Of a stretch of DNA of 63,580 nt, positions 1 through 7,492 are shown piece after piece. The translations under genes and the position numbers were made by a program. Positions within the stretch are counted from its first letter, which is position 1. Each line of letters begins with the position of its first letter. Under the pieces are notes generated by a model. That model was not told the origin of the DNA, did not search any database, and saw only the letters and a program-made list of their open reading frames with translations. Source of the DNA: Bradyrhizobium nivariense (lineage in GTDB: Bacteria > Pseudomonadota > Alphaproteobacteria > Rhizobiales > Xanthobacteraceae); the NCBI RefSeq assembly GCF_029846715.1, contig NZ_JARVWW010000042.1, forward strand, positions 1 to 63,580, in the 5' to 3' direction.

Positions 1-78
1 ATGTACGAAAACAGGCCGCCCTGGTCCTTAAACCTGCCGCGCATGATCGCCTCTGCCGATTCGAGATGGATAAAGTGA
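1..78 (+). CDS. Possible C-terminal end of a gene entering from the left edge
   Basis: Frame 1 is open from the first base to a TGA at 76-78, giving 25 residues that end in SADSRWIK. A GC-rich hairpin with a T-rich tail follows 10 bases later, as expected after the end of a plus-strand gene. Nothing in the tail identifies a family. A second frame is also open here, so this could be chance. Confidence 0.25.
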   Translation: MYENRPPWSLNLPRMIASADSRWIK

Positions 79-87
79 ATCATCAAG

Positions 88-113
88 CCCCCTCCGTGGC
101 GAGGGGGTTCTTC
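88..113. terminator. Hairpin terminator between convergent genes
   Basis: CCCCCTC (88-94) pairs perfectly with GAGGGGG (101-107) around a 6-base loop, followed on the plus strand by TTCTTC. It sits 10 bases from the end of the minus-strand MocR gene and just after the stop of the open frame from the left edge, so it may serve both directions. Confidence 0.45.
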
Positions 114-122
114 AGCAGACTG

Positions 123-1508
123 CTAGACGATCTGCCTGGTGTCGGCGGGCCTGTGCAGCGCGCGGACCAGGATGCGTAGCGCTTCCGTCAATTCTGCCCT
201 GTTGCGCGCCGCACCAAGCGAGACGCGCGCCGCATGTGGCGGCGTTCCGTCGACGCTGAAGGCCTCGCCGGAAACGACTGCGAGTCCGTTTCGCAGGAGA
301 TGCGCCGCGACGTCGAGACGGCCCTCCGGCAGCCGCAGCCACAGATGATGAGCGGCGGGCTTGGCCTGGAACTCAAAGCCTTTGAGCGCCCGTTGCGCGA
401 GCTGCTGGCGGCCGATCGCCTCGCTCCTGATCGCGGTGATGATGCGATCGGCGATACCGGTTTCGATCCAATGCGTCACCAACGCGACCATCAACGGCGC
501 CGGCATCTGCACCGTCGCCTGCAAATAGTCGCGCATCTCCCGTTGCGAGCTGCTGTCGGGCGTCACCAGATAGGCAACCCTTAGCGCCGGCGCGATGCAT
601 TTTGACAGCGTGGTCGCGAGATAAGCCCGCTCCGGAATGAGATTGGCGATCGGCAATGCCGAGCGATCGAGCAGCCCGTAGGCGTCGTCCTCGATCAGCG
701 TCGTGTCGGCATCGTTGATGATCTTCGCGATGGCGCTGCGGCGCTCGGGGAGAAGCGTCGCTGTGGTCGGATTGTGCAGTGTCGGAATGAGATAGACCGC
801 TTTCGGCTTGTGCGTGCGACATGCTTTCGCCAGTGCGTCGGGCAGGATGCCGCCGTCATCCATGGCGACGCCGACAAGCTTGACGCCGAGCCGCGCCGCG
901 GCGGCCTTGATGCCGGGGAAGGTGAGGGCCTCCGTCAGCACGATGTCGCCGGGCCGCGCGAGGTGGGCGAGCAGGTTGAACAGGATCGTCTGCGCGCCGG
1001 GAAAGATCACGAGTCTGTCGGCATGCGCATGCGGCACGCGGGCACGCATCCATCGCGCCGCGACCTCGCGCTCGTGGGCGCTGCCGCCGGGCGGCTGGTA
1101 GTTGAGATGCGCCGTCAGGCCCGATTGCGCGCGGATGGCCTCGAGCCCTGCGATGATGCGCTCGTCGAGCTGCGCTTCGAGTGGTTGCGGCGGCACGTTC
1201 ATCGAGAGGTCGATCGCGACGGGATGCGGCAGATCGATCGCGCGGCGCGCGCTGGTCTCCGACACGAACGAACCTTGGCCGACCCGGGCTTCCAGGATGC
1301 CGCGGCGCCGCGCCTCGGTATAGGCGCGCGTCACCGTGGTGAGATCGATGCCGAGCGCCTTTGCCAGCGCCCGCTGCGTCGGCAATTGCTGGCCGCGTAC
1401 CAGCCGGCCGGCTGCGATATCGGCCTCCATGACCTCGACGATGCGCTGGTAGCGCGGCCCGCTCAGCTCCGAGATTGTAGGGGTCCAATCCATGCAATGA
1501 ACGTCCAT
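123..1508 (-). CDS. MocR/PdxR-type transcriptional regulator (GntR winged helix fused to aminotransferase fold)
   Basis: 461 residues, the usual size of the MocR subfamily. Residues about 15-85 form a GntR winged helix (LPTQRALAKALGIDLTTVTRAY). The rest is a fold-type I aminotransferase domain with PLP-contact motifs: TLHNPTT around N246, IEDDAYG around D274-Y277, and the Schiff-base lysine in TLSKCIAPALR (K303). Such proteins bind PLP as an effector rather than transaminating. It is divergent from the DUF983 gene, and two direct repeats in the shared intergenic region fit a MocR operator. A second start at M6 (1493) is possible; the AAAGGA upstream lies too close to the first ATG to decide. 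The target genes are unknown. Confidence 0.9.
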   Translation of the reverse strand: MDVHCMDWTPTISELSGPRYQRIVEVMEADIAAGRLVRGQQLPTQRALAKALGIDLTTVTRAYTEARRRGILEARVGQGSFVSETSARRAIDLPHPVAIDLSMNVPPQPLEAQLDERIIAGLEAIRAQSGLTAHLNYQPPGGSAHEREVAARWMRARVPHAHADRLVIFPGAQTILFNLLAHLARPGDIVLTEALTFPGIKAAAARLGVKLVGVAMDDGGILPDALAKACRTHKPKAVYLIPTLHNPTTATLLPERRSAIAKIINDADTTLIEDDAYGLLDRSALPIANLIPERAYLATTLSKCIAPALRVAYLVTPDSSSQREMRDYLQATVQMPAPLMVALVTHWIETGIADRIITAIRSEAIGRQQLAQRALKGFEFQAKPAAHHLWLRLPEGRLDVAAHLLRNGLAVVSGEAFSVDGTPPHAARVSLGAARNRAELTEALRILVRALHRPADTRQIV

Positions 1509-1518
1509 ATCCTTTGAA

Positions 1519-1548
1519 TGTATGGATGCAAGATACTATTGTATGGAT
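1519..1548. promoter_or_regulatory. Direct-repeat operator candidate for the MocR regulator
   Basis: TGTATGGAT occurs at 1519-1527 and again at 1540-1548, exactly 21 bases apart (two helical turns), in the 58-base gap between the divergent MocR and DUF983 genes. MocR regulators typically bind spaced direct repeats in such divergent promoters. Function is inferred. Confidence 0.45.
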
Positions 1549-1566
1549 CGTTGAAAAGGAAGAGGT

Positions 1567-2010
1567 GTGGTCATGGCGACGGGTTCAGTCTCACTGGCGA
1601 ACGCAATGTGGCGCGGCTTTTGTGGCAAGTGTCCGAACTGCGGCGAAGGGCACGTGTTCGGCCGCTTCCTGAAGGTGGCTGACGCATGCGACCATTGCGG
1701 CGAGGAGCTGTTTCACCAGCGCGCCGACGACTTCCCGGCCTATCTCGTGATGGTCGTCGTCGGCCATCTCGTGGTGCCGGCGATCCTCGCGGTGGAGACC
1801 GCCTATGCGCCGGCAGTCTGGCTGCAACTGGCGGTGTGGCTGCCCATAACGCTATTCGCTTCGCTCGCGCTGCTGCAGCCGACCAAGGGTGCCATCGTCG
1901 GGCTGCAATGGCAGATCGGCATGCACGGTTTTGAGCCGAGCAAGCAGCGGCGCGAAGCTGATCAGCCTGCACCCGTTCTCGTGAAGGCGAACGCGCCGCG
2001 CGCCGCCTGA
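1567..2010 (+). CDS. DUF983 family zinc-ribbon membrane protein
   Basis: 147 residues. The N-terminal part has two CxxC pairs (CGKCPNCG and CDHCG, residues about 18-46), which look like a zinc ribbon. Two hydrophobic helices follow (around YLVMVVVGHLVVPAILAV and LPITLFASLALL), then a basic cytoplasmic tail. This matches the DUF983 family, whose role is unknown. GTG at 1567 and ATG at 1573 are both served by the AAGGAAGAGG stretch upstream, so the start could be either. It is divergent from the MocR gene and may be its target. Confidence 0.85.
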   Translation: MVMATGSVSLANAMWRGFCGKCPNCGEGHVFGRFLKVADACDHCGEELFHQRADDFPAYLVMVVVGHLVVPAILAVETAYAPAVWLQLAVWLPITLFASLALLQPTKGAIVGLQWQIGMHGFEPSKQRREADQPAPVLVKANAPRAA

Positions 2011-2068
2011 GCGGCCGCGTTTACATCGCGCGCTCGCCCGCTACACTCCATCGTATCAAACAAGACCG

Positions 2069-2815
2069 ATGGAAACGCCGATGGCCGCACGCTCAAAAAC
2101 CTTCCTGCTTTGTCACGGCGCCTGGTCCGGCGGATGGGCCTGGAAGAAGATGCATCCGCTGATGGTGCAGGCCGGCCACCGCCTGCTTGCGCCGACCTAC
2201 ACCGGGCTTGGCGAGCGTTCGCATCTTGCTGGTCCCGCGATCGACCTGGAGACGCATATCCAGGACATCCTCAACGTCATCGAATTCGAGGATCTCAACG
2301 ACATTGTGCTGCTCGGCCACAGCTATGGCGGCATGGTCGCCACCGGCGTGGCCGACCGCGCCCGCGAGCGCGTCAGGCAACTGATCTATCTCGACGCCTT
2401 CGTGCCGCGCGACGGCCAGTCCCTGTTCGATCTCAACGAGGGCGGGCGCGAGCCGATGCGCAAGGCCGCAGCCGCAGCCGCGGGCGACGGCTACCGCATC
2501 CCGCCGAACCCGCCGCCGCCGAACCCGCCGCCGCCGGACACGCCGCAGGCCGATCTCGACTGGCTCAACGCCCGTCGCATCAACATGCCGATCAAATGTT
2601 TCGAGACGAGGCTGAAGCTCGAACGTGGTGAGCCGGCGATGCCGCGCAGCTACATCTATTGCACGCGCATTCCGCCGGGCGACGTGTTCGGGCAGTTTGC
2701 GAAGCGCACGAAGAACGAGGATGGCTGGCGCTATTTCGAGCTCGACGCCAGTCATGCGCCGAACGTGACAGCGCCGGAGGCGCTGATGGGCGTGTTGCAA
2801 GAGATCGTCGGATAG
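2069..2815 (+). CDS. Alpha/beta hydrolase, esterase-like (SABP2/EstC-type)
   Basis: 248 residues. HGAWSGGWAWKKM near the N-terminus forms the oxyanion region; GHSYGG around S85 is the nucleophile elbow; DASHAPNVTAPEAL near the C-terminus supplies the catalytic histidine. This pattern is typical of the plant salicylate-esterase-like and bacterial EstC-like carboxylesterases; the substrate cannot be told. The cap region has an unusual proline run (about residues 146-160) encoded by a 15-base tandem repeat. M5 (2081) is an alternative start. The gene stands alone and converges on rnpB. Confidence 0.85.
   Translation: METPMAARSKTFLLCHGAWSGGWAWKKMHPLMVQAGHRLLAPTYTGLGERSHLAGPAIDLETHIQDILNVIEFEDLNDIVLLGHSYGGMVATGVADRARERVRQLIYLDAFVPRDGQSLFDLNEGGREPMRKAAAAAAGDGYRIPPNPPPPNPPPPDTPQADLDWLNARRINMPIKCFETRLKLERGEPAMPRSYIYCTRIPPGDVFGQFAKRTKNEDGWRYFELDASHAPNVTAPEALMGVLQEIVG
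2504..2545 (+). repeat. 15-base tandem repeat inside a hydrolase gene
   Basis: The unit CCGAACCCGCCGCCG occurs twice perfectly (2504-2518, 2519-2533) with a decayed third copy. It is in frame and encodes PNPPP-type residues, so copy-number change would not shift the frame. Confidence 0.7.
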
Positions 2816-2830
2816 CGAGCCCAAAATGGT

Positions 2831-2863
2831 GAGGGGCCCGATGCGGTCAGCATCGAACCCCTC
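2831..2863 (-). terminator. rnpB: Terminator of rnpB
   Basis: A 14-pair stem (2831-2844 with 2850-2863) around a 5-base loop. Read on the minus strand, every position pairs, with two G-U pairs; on the plus strand these become C-A mismatches. That asymmetry, and the TTTT at 2822-2830 read on the minus strand, show it terminates the minus-strand RNA that ends just before it. Confidence 0.65.
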
Positions 2864-2871
2864 GTCGCAAG

Positions 2872-3350
2872 ATATCAGCCGGCCTGTAAGCCGGGTTCTG
2901 TAGGGCACCGCCCGCTTGCGCGAACGATACGTGACGGCCATTCCTCTGGGACCATGTTTGCACATGGCCTCGAGCAACCTACCCGGACGGCGGGCCTGAC
3001 ATCGCCCCGCGGCGTTATCGCTTTCGCGAACGGTCCGCTATGCCGTCCCTATTCGGTTTTGCTCCCGGTGGGGTTTACCATGCCGGCTCCGTTGCCGCAG
3101 CCGCGGTGCGCTCTTACCGCACCTTTTCACCCTTACCTGCCTATGCAGCTTGCGCTGCTACGACACGGCAGGCCCGAGGGCTTGCCGCGCCAAAGCCCCG
3201 TAAGGGGCGTAGGCGGGCGGTTCGTTCTCTGTGGCACTTTCCCTGAGGTCACCCTCGCCGGACGTTATCCGGCACCGTATGTCAAGGGAGCCCGGACTTT
3301 CCTCCCCGGCGGCCTTTCGGCACTTGCAGGGGCGGCCGTCCGGCCGACTG
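2872..3350 (-). ncRNA. rnpB: RNase P RNA (type A)
   Basis: The catalytic RNA of ribonuclease P, which matures tRNA 5' ends. On the minus strand the 5' part contains the conserved GGGGAGGAAAGTCCGGGCTC block (about 3328-3290), and the 3' part ends in GAACCCGGCTTACAGGCCGG (about 2900-2880). AGTCGGCC (3349-3342) and GGCCGGCT (2884-2877) form helix P1 and set the ends to within a few bases. The roughly 480-base length is at the long end for the type. Coding frames across this stretch on both strands are not real genes. Confidence 0.94.
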
Positions 3351-3500
3351 ACGGGGTACGCATGGGGCATTTGTGACGGTTCCGTCAAGCGGAGATCACC
3401 GTGCCCGCCGCGGCGAAAATAATTTATCCTGAAGATGTCGTTTGGCGTGTGCCCCGTTCGACTGGATGTCGGCAACCCAGCCGAACCACAGGAGTGAGCA

Positions 3501-3854
3501 ATGCAGTACCTACTGCTGATCTACCGGAACGAAGCGAAATTGGTCAACATGTCCCCCGCGGACCGTCAGGCAGTGACGGCGGAATACGGCGCTTATACGC
3601 AGTCCATCGTCCAGAGCGGTCATTTCAAGGCTGGCGACGGACTTCAGCCGACCACGACGGCAACCACCGTGCGCGTGCGCGAGGGCAAGACCCTGACGAC
3701 CGACGGCCCGTTCGCGGAAACGCGCGAGCAACTCGGCGGCTATTATCTGGTCGAGGCCAAGGATCTCGACACCGCCATTGCGCTAGCGGCGCGAATTCCC
3801 GAGGCCAGGGAAGGGTCGATCGAGGTCAGGCCGGTGATGATCTACAACAAGTGA
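3501..3854 (+). CDS. YciI family protein (DGPF motif)
   Basis: 117 residues of a ferredoxin-like YciI/YCII domain. It begins MQYLLLIYRNE and carries the TTDGPFAETREQLGGYYLVEA segment that defines the DGPF (PhnB-like/YCII) group. AGGAGTGAGCA supplies a good ribosome site before the ATG. The stop overlaps the GTG start of the next gene (GTGA), so the two are translationally coupled. YciI proteins with this motif are the standard neighbours of ECF42 sigma factors; their biochemical role is not established. Confidence 0.88.
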   Translation: MQYLLLIYRNEAKLVNMSPADRQAVTAEYGAYTQSIVQSGHFKAGDGLQPTTTATTVRVREGKTLTTDGPFAETREQLGGYYLVEAKDLDTAIALAARIPEAREGSIEVRPVMIYNK

Positions 3855-5086
3855 TCTCTCCTACCGACATCGAGACGATCTTTCGCGACGAGGCGGGGCG
3901 GGCGGTGGCCACCCTGATCCGCCTCGTCGGCGATTTCGATCTCGCCGAGGACGCGCTCCAGGATGCCTTTGCCGTCGCGCTGGAGCGCTGGAGGACGTGC
4001 GAGATACCGGACAATCCGCGCGCCTGGCTGGTCAATGTCGCCAAGCACAAGGCGATCGATCGGGTCCGCCGGCAGACTGTCTTCCGCGCCAAGCAGCAGG
4101 CGCTGGTGCACGAGCTCGAGCTGAACGCGCAAGCGCCCGACGAGCCGCCCGCCGTGCTCGACGACGACATGCTGCGGCTGATCTTCACCTGCTGCCATCC
4201 CGCGTTCGCGCCTGAGGTCCAGGTCGCGCTGACGCTGCGTACCGTGTGCGGGCTCTCCACCGCGCAGGTCGCGCGCGCCTTCCTTGTCACTGAGGAGGCG
4301 ATGGCGCAGCGGCTCGTCCGCGCCAAGCAGAAGATCCGGCTCGCCGGCATTCCCTATGAGGTGCCCGAGCGCGACACGCTGGTACCGCGGCTCGACGGTG
4401 TGCTCGCCGTGATCTATCTCGTGTTCACCGAAGGCTATGTTGCGACAGAGGGCGCGGATTTGATGCGGCCGGATCTTGCGGCCGAGGCGATCCGGCTCGG
4501 CCGCCTGCTCGACCGGCTGATGCCCGATCGCGCCGGGGTCAAGGGCCTGCTGGCCTTGATGCTGCTGCATGATGCGCGTCGCGCCGGCCGCTCGACCTCG
4601 ACCGGCGACATCGTGCTGCTGGAAGAGCAGGATCGCACGCTCTGGGATCGCGCGCAGATCGAGGAAGGACTGGGCCTGGTCGACGATGCGCTGCGCATGC
4701 CCGGGCGGCCGCAACCTTATGCGGTCCAGGCCGCGATCGCCGCGCTGCATGCGCGTGCGCCGAGCTATGAGCAGACAGACTGGCCGCAGATTGCCGGGCT
4801 CTACGAGGTCCTGCTGCGCATCAACCCGTCGCCGGTGGTCGAACTCAACCACGCGGCGGCGGTGTCGATGGTCGATGGGCCGGCACGTGCGCTCGATCTC
4901 GTGGATGCGATCGCCGCCCGCGGCGGGCTCGATGGGTACGAATTGTTGCCCGCGGTGCGCGCGGATTTGCTGCGGCGAATGGGACGCAAGGATGAAGCGC
5001 GTGCGGGATATGTCGCGGCGACTGAAGCGACGCAGTTGGAACCGCTGCGGCGGCTCTACGCGAGGCGGATGAGGGAATTGACGTAG
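3851..5086 (+). CDS. ECF42-type RNA polymerase sigma factor with C-terminal TPR-like extension
   Basis: 411 residues from the GTG at 3851. Sigma region 2 covers about residues 8-75 (LIRLVGDFDLAEDALQDAF, RAWLVNVAKHKAIDRVRRQ) and region 4 about 105-165 (LSTAQVARAFLVTEEAMAQR). About 240 further residues form helical repeats, the hallmark of the ECF42 group (DUF6596). The GTG is chosen because it overlaps the YciI stop and starts just before sigma region 2; the frame stays open far upstream, but that part runs through the YciI gene. ECF42 factors lack an anti-sigma factor and are thought to be controlled by their own C-terminal domain. Targets are unknown. Confidence 0.9.
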   Translation: MISPTDIETIFRDEAGRAVATLIRLVGDFDLAEDALQDAFAVALERWRTCEIPDNPRAWLVNVAKHKAIDRVRRQTVFRAKQQALVHELELNAQAPDEPPAVLDDDMLRLIFTCCHPAFAPEVQVALTLRTVCGLSTAQVARAFLVTEEAMAQRLVRAKQKIRLAGIPYEVPERDTLVPRLDGVLAVIYLVFTEGYVATEGADLMRPDLAAEAIRLGRLLDRLMPDRAGVKGLLALMLLHDARRAGRSTSTGDIVLLEEQDRTLWDRAQIEEGLGLVDDALRMPGRPQPYAVQAAIAALHARAPSYEQTDWPQIAGLYEVLLRINPSPVVELNHAAAVSMVDGPARALDLVDAIAARGGLDGYELLPAVRADLLRRMGRKDEARAGYVAATEATQLEPLRRLYARRMRELT

Positions 5087-5099
5087 TTGCCACAAACTC

Positions 5100-5184
5100 C
5101 GTCATTGCGAGGAGCCTTGCGACGAAGCAATCCAGAATCTTTCCGCGGTGACAGTCCGGGTTGCTTTGCTGCTCTCGCAATGAC
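5100..5184. repeat. Dispersed palindromic repeat, family 1, copy 1
   Basis: An 85-base imperfect palindrome bounded by CGTCATTGCGAG (5100-5111) and its exact inverse CTCGCAATGACG (5173-5184), with internal inverted arms around AAGCAATCCAG. A close relative lies at 16632-16717. It fills the gap between the ends of two convergent genes, so a terminator-like role is possible. Confidence 0.85.
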
Positions 5185-5193
5185 GGGCGAGAG

Positions 5194-6057
5194 TTACTGC
5201 GCCGCGACCGCCGTCCCCTCCGCCGGCAAGCTCGCGAGCAGCGCCTGCAAGGTCGACAGCGTCGAATGATCCGCGACGCCATCGAGTCGCGCCGGGCGGA
5301 AATGGCGCTGGAACGCGGTGACGACTTCCATGGTCGCGGCGTCGTATTTGCCGGTGAGGGGAACGCCGTAGCCGTATCTGGCGAGCGCCTGCTGCAGGCT
5401 CCGCACCTCGTCGCTGATGGTGCCGAGCATCAGGCTCTCGCCGCGCACGACCGGCGCGGGTGTGACCCAGTGGCCGACGCCGGAATTGGCCAGCGAATGC
5501 CACGGAAATTTTTCGCCGGGATCCTTCTTGCGCGCGGGCGCCACGTCGGAATGGCCGAGCACCCGGTGCGCGGGCACCTTGCGGCGCAGCATGATGCCAC
5601 GGCACAGCGCGATCACGGCGGCGATCTGGCGCAGCGGATACTCCGGGTAGCCCCAATCGTGGCCGCGATTGACGATCTCGATCCCGATCGAGCAGGAGTT
5701 GACGTCATCCTCGCCGGCCCAGGCGGACACGCCGGCATGCCAGGCGCGCCTGGCTTCCGGCACGCATTGCACGATGCGGCCGTCTTCCAGCACGACATAG
5801 TGCGCCGATACCTCGGTGCCCGCGGAGCAGAGCCGCGCCAGCGCACCCTCGACGTCGGGCATGCCGGTGTAATGCAGCACGATCATATCGGGCTGCCGGC
5901 CCTTGTTGCGGTCGCCATGGTTCGGTGAGGGGATAATGTCGGAGACGATCGAGGAATCCGGTTCGAACGTGCGCATGTTCGCCGCGGCCTTGGGAACCGG
6001 GAGAACGCGTTGACGCTTCGAATCAGTTCCAGGCGGCGTGGACGAACCGGACGACAT
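5194..6057 (-). CDS. N-acetylmuramoyl-L-alanine amidase, AmiD-like (Amidase_2 plus peptidoglycan-binding domain)
   Basis: 287 residues. The Amidase_2 domain (about 40-190) has its zinc ligands in IVLHYTG (first His) and HRVLGHSDVAPARKKDPG (second His and acidic ligand); it cleaves the amide bond between muramic acid and the stem peptide. A PG_binding_1 domain follows (about 215-275, VRSLQQALARYGYGVPLTGKYD). No clear signal peptide is seen, so it may act on imported anhydro-muropeptides or use an atypical export. Likely starts are 6057 or M28 (5976, MRTFEPDSS). It lies immediately upstream of, and divergent from, the division/cell-wall cluster. Confidence 0.86.
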   Translation of the reverse strand: MSSGSSTPPGTDSKRQRVLPVPKAAANMRTFEPDSSIVSDIIPSPNHGDRNKGRQPDMIVLHYTGMPDVEGALARLCSAGTEVSAHYVVLEDGRIVQCVPEARRAWHAGVSAWAGEDDVNSCSIGIEIVNRGHDWGYPEYPLRQIAAVIALCRGIMLRRKVPAHRVLGHSDVAPARKKDPGEKFPWHSLANSGVGHWVTPAPVVRGESLMLGTISDEVRSLQQALARYGYGVPLTGKYDAATMEVVTAFQRHFRPARLDGVADHSTLSTLQALLASLPAEGTAVAAQ

Positions 6058-6499
6058 ATATAGCTCGAGACAGACAGAGAGGGGGCGAAGCCCTTCTCTT
6101 TACCATTCCTTTACCTTCCGCCGTGCGCAATCGGGCGACGGGGTTAACGGATGCATTTTGGCGCATGTGTGTGGATGAAGCATCACCGCCGCGTCAGCTT
6201 TTCGACTTGTCACGAGCCGATCAACGCTTTCTTAACGCTAAGGGCCGTTACTGAGAGATGAAGAGCCGACCCGCGTCCGGAGGCGGCCAAAGCGTATTTT
6301 GGCTCGAAATCCCATGGCTGCCCGACAAATTCCACTGGGAACACTGGGTTGGCGGCTCAGGGTCACCGGGCTCGGTAACCATGCTGGACGGGGGTTGGGT
6401 CGTGGAACCGCCGCGACGCGGAATCATTCGAGGCGTTATGAGCTTGTTCGTCCCCGATCTCGCATGGACGGCAGGCTGGACGTTCGGCAGGCTTGGCAC
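6058..6499. other. 442-base intergenic region upstream of rsmH; no mraZ
   Basis: This should hold the main promoter of the cell-wall cluster. A CtrA-like site lies at 6099-6115, and TTAACG half-sites occur at about 6144 and 6230. No mraZ-like frame is present although mraZ usually precedes rsmH. An 81-codon frame (6258-6503, ATG after a GAGAG) ends so that its TGA overlaps the rsmH ATG; its product resembles nothing I know and is proline/glycine/tryptophan rich, so it may be a leader peptide or chance. Confidence 0.4.
6099..6115 (+). promoter_or_regulatory. CtrA-like site upstream of rsmH
   Basis: TTTACC-N5-TTTACC, one mismatch per half from the CtrA consensus TTAACC-N5-TTAACC (TTAA-N7-TTAA). 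The same sequence and spacing occur upstream of ftsQ at 21432-21448. CtrA controls division genes in Caulobacter; control here is inferred. It lies about 385 bases upstream of the rsmH start. Confidence 0.4.
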
Positions 6500-7489
6500 A
6501 TGAGCTCGGCTCCGCACATCCCCGTTCTTGGCCGTGAGGCCGTCGACCACCTCGCCCCGCGTGAAGGCGGCATTTATGTCGACGCGACCTTTGGCGCAGG
6601 CGGTTACAGCCGCGCGATTCTCGAGGTGCCGGGAACCCGGCTCATTGCCATTGATCGCGACCGCACTGCAATCGAGGGCGGTGCCGAGCTGGTCGAACGT
6701 TCCGCGGGTCGGCTGACGCTCGTTGAAGATCGCTTCTCCAACCTCGCCGAGGTCTGTGCGGCACAAGGCGTCGATGGCGTTGACGGCGTCGTGATGGACG
6801 TCGGGGTGTCCTCGATGCAGCTCGACCAGGCCGGTCGCGGCTTCTCCTTCCGCCTCGACGGTCCGCTCGACATGCGGATGGGGCAGGCAGGCCCGACCGC
6901 AGCCGACATCGTCGCGCGCGCGTCGGAAGGCGATCTCGCCGACATCATCTATCTCCTCGGCGAAGAGCGGCATTCGCGCCGCATCGCCCGCGCCATCGTC
7001 GCGGACCGGCAGGAGACGCCGTTCACGACCACGCGCGCGCTCGCCGATCTCGTCGGCAGGGTGGTTCGTTCCAAGCCCGGCGATATTCACCCGGCGACGC
7101 GGACGTTCCAGGCCCTGCGCATCTTCGTCAACGAAGAGCTCGAGGAGCTTCAGACCGCGCTTGCCGCGGCGGAACGCGTGCTCAAGCCCGGTGGTCGCCT
7201 CGTGGTCGTCTCGTTCCATTCGCTGGAAGACCGCATCGTCAAGAATTTTCTCGCCGAGCGTAGCAAGACCGGTGGCGGCTCACGCCATCTGCCGGAAGTG
7301 TCGCAGGCCGTGCCGAGCTTCCAGCTTCTGACACGGCGGCCGGTGATCGCAGGCGAAGACGAAGTCGCGCATAACCCCCGCGCGCGGTCTGCAAAACTGC
7401 GCGCCGCCGAGCGCACCTCGGCGCCCGCGCATGACGATGGCGAGCAATCGCCCTGGCCCAAACTCTCCGACGTCATGAGGGGCGGCTAG
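6500..7489 (+). CDS. rsmH: 16S rRNA (cytosine(1402)-N(4))-methyltransferase
   Basis: 329 residues. It methylates N4 of C1402 in the ribosomal P site using S-adenosylmethionine. Visible motifs are the SAM-binding YVDATFGAGGYSRAIL (residues 26-41), PLDMRMGQ, VVSFHSLEDRIVK and the C-terminal NPRARSAKLRAAER, all characteristic of RsmH/MraW. The start is placed at ATG 6500 (MSSAPHIPVL) because homology begins there; the frame is open further upstream but non-homologous. It is the first gene of the cluster and is followed three bases later by ftsL. Confidence 0.96.
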   Translation: MSSAPHIPVLGREAVDHLAPREGGIYVDATFGAGGYSRAILEVPGTRLIAIDRDRTAIEGGAELVERSAGRLTLVEDRFSNLAEVCAAQGVDGVDGVVMDVGVSSMQLDQAGRGFSFRLDGPLDMRMGQAGPTAADIVARASEGDLADIIYLLGEERHSRRIARAIVADRQETPFTTTRALADLVGRVVRSKPGDIHPATRTFQALRIFVNEELEELQTALAAAERVLKPGGRLVVVSFHSLEDRIVKNFLAERSKTGGGSRHLPEVSQAVPSFQLLTRRPVIAGEDEVAHNPRARSAKLRAAERTSAPAHDDGEQSPWPKLSDVMRGG

Positions 7490-7492
7490 CGC

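Noticed and set aside
2954..3475. Coding frames of up to 140 codons on both strands
   Set aside because: They lie across the RNase P RNA gene, whose conserved blocks and P1 helix explain the sequence.
3401..3850. A 150-residue N-terminal extension of the sigma factor
   Set aside because: It overlaps the YciI gene in another frame; sigma homology starts after the GTG at 3851.
6340..6412. TGGG repeats that might be MraZ boxes upstream of rsmH
   Set aside because: TGGGA and TGGGT are spaced 9 bases apart, not the 10 of known MraZ sites, and no mraZ gene is present here.
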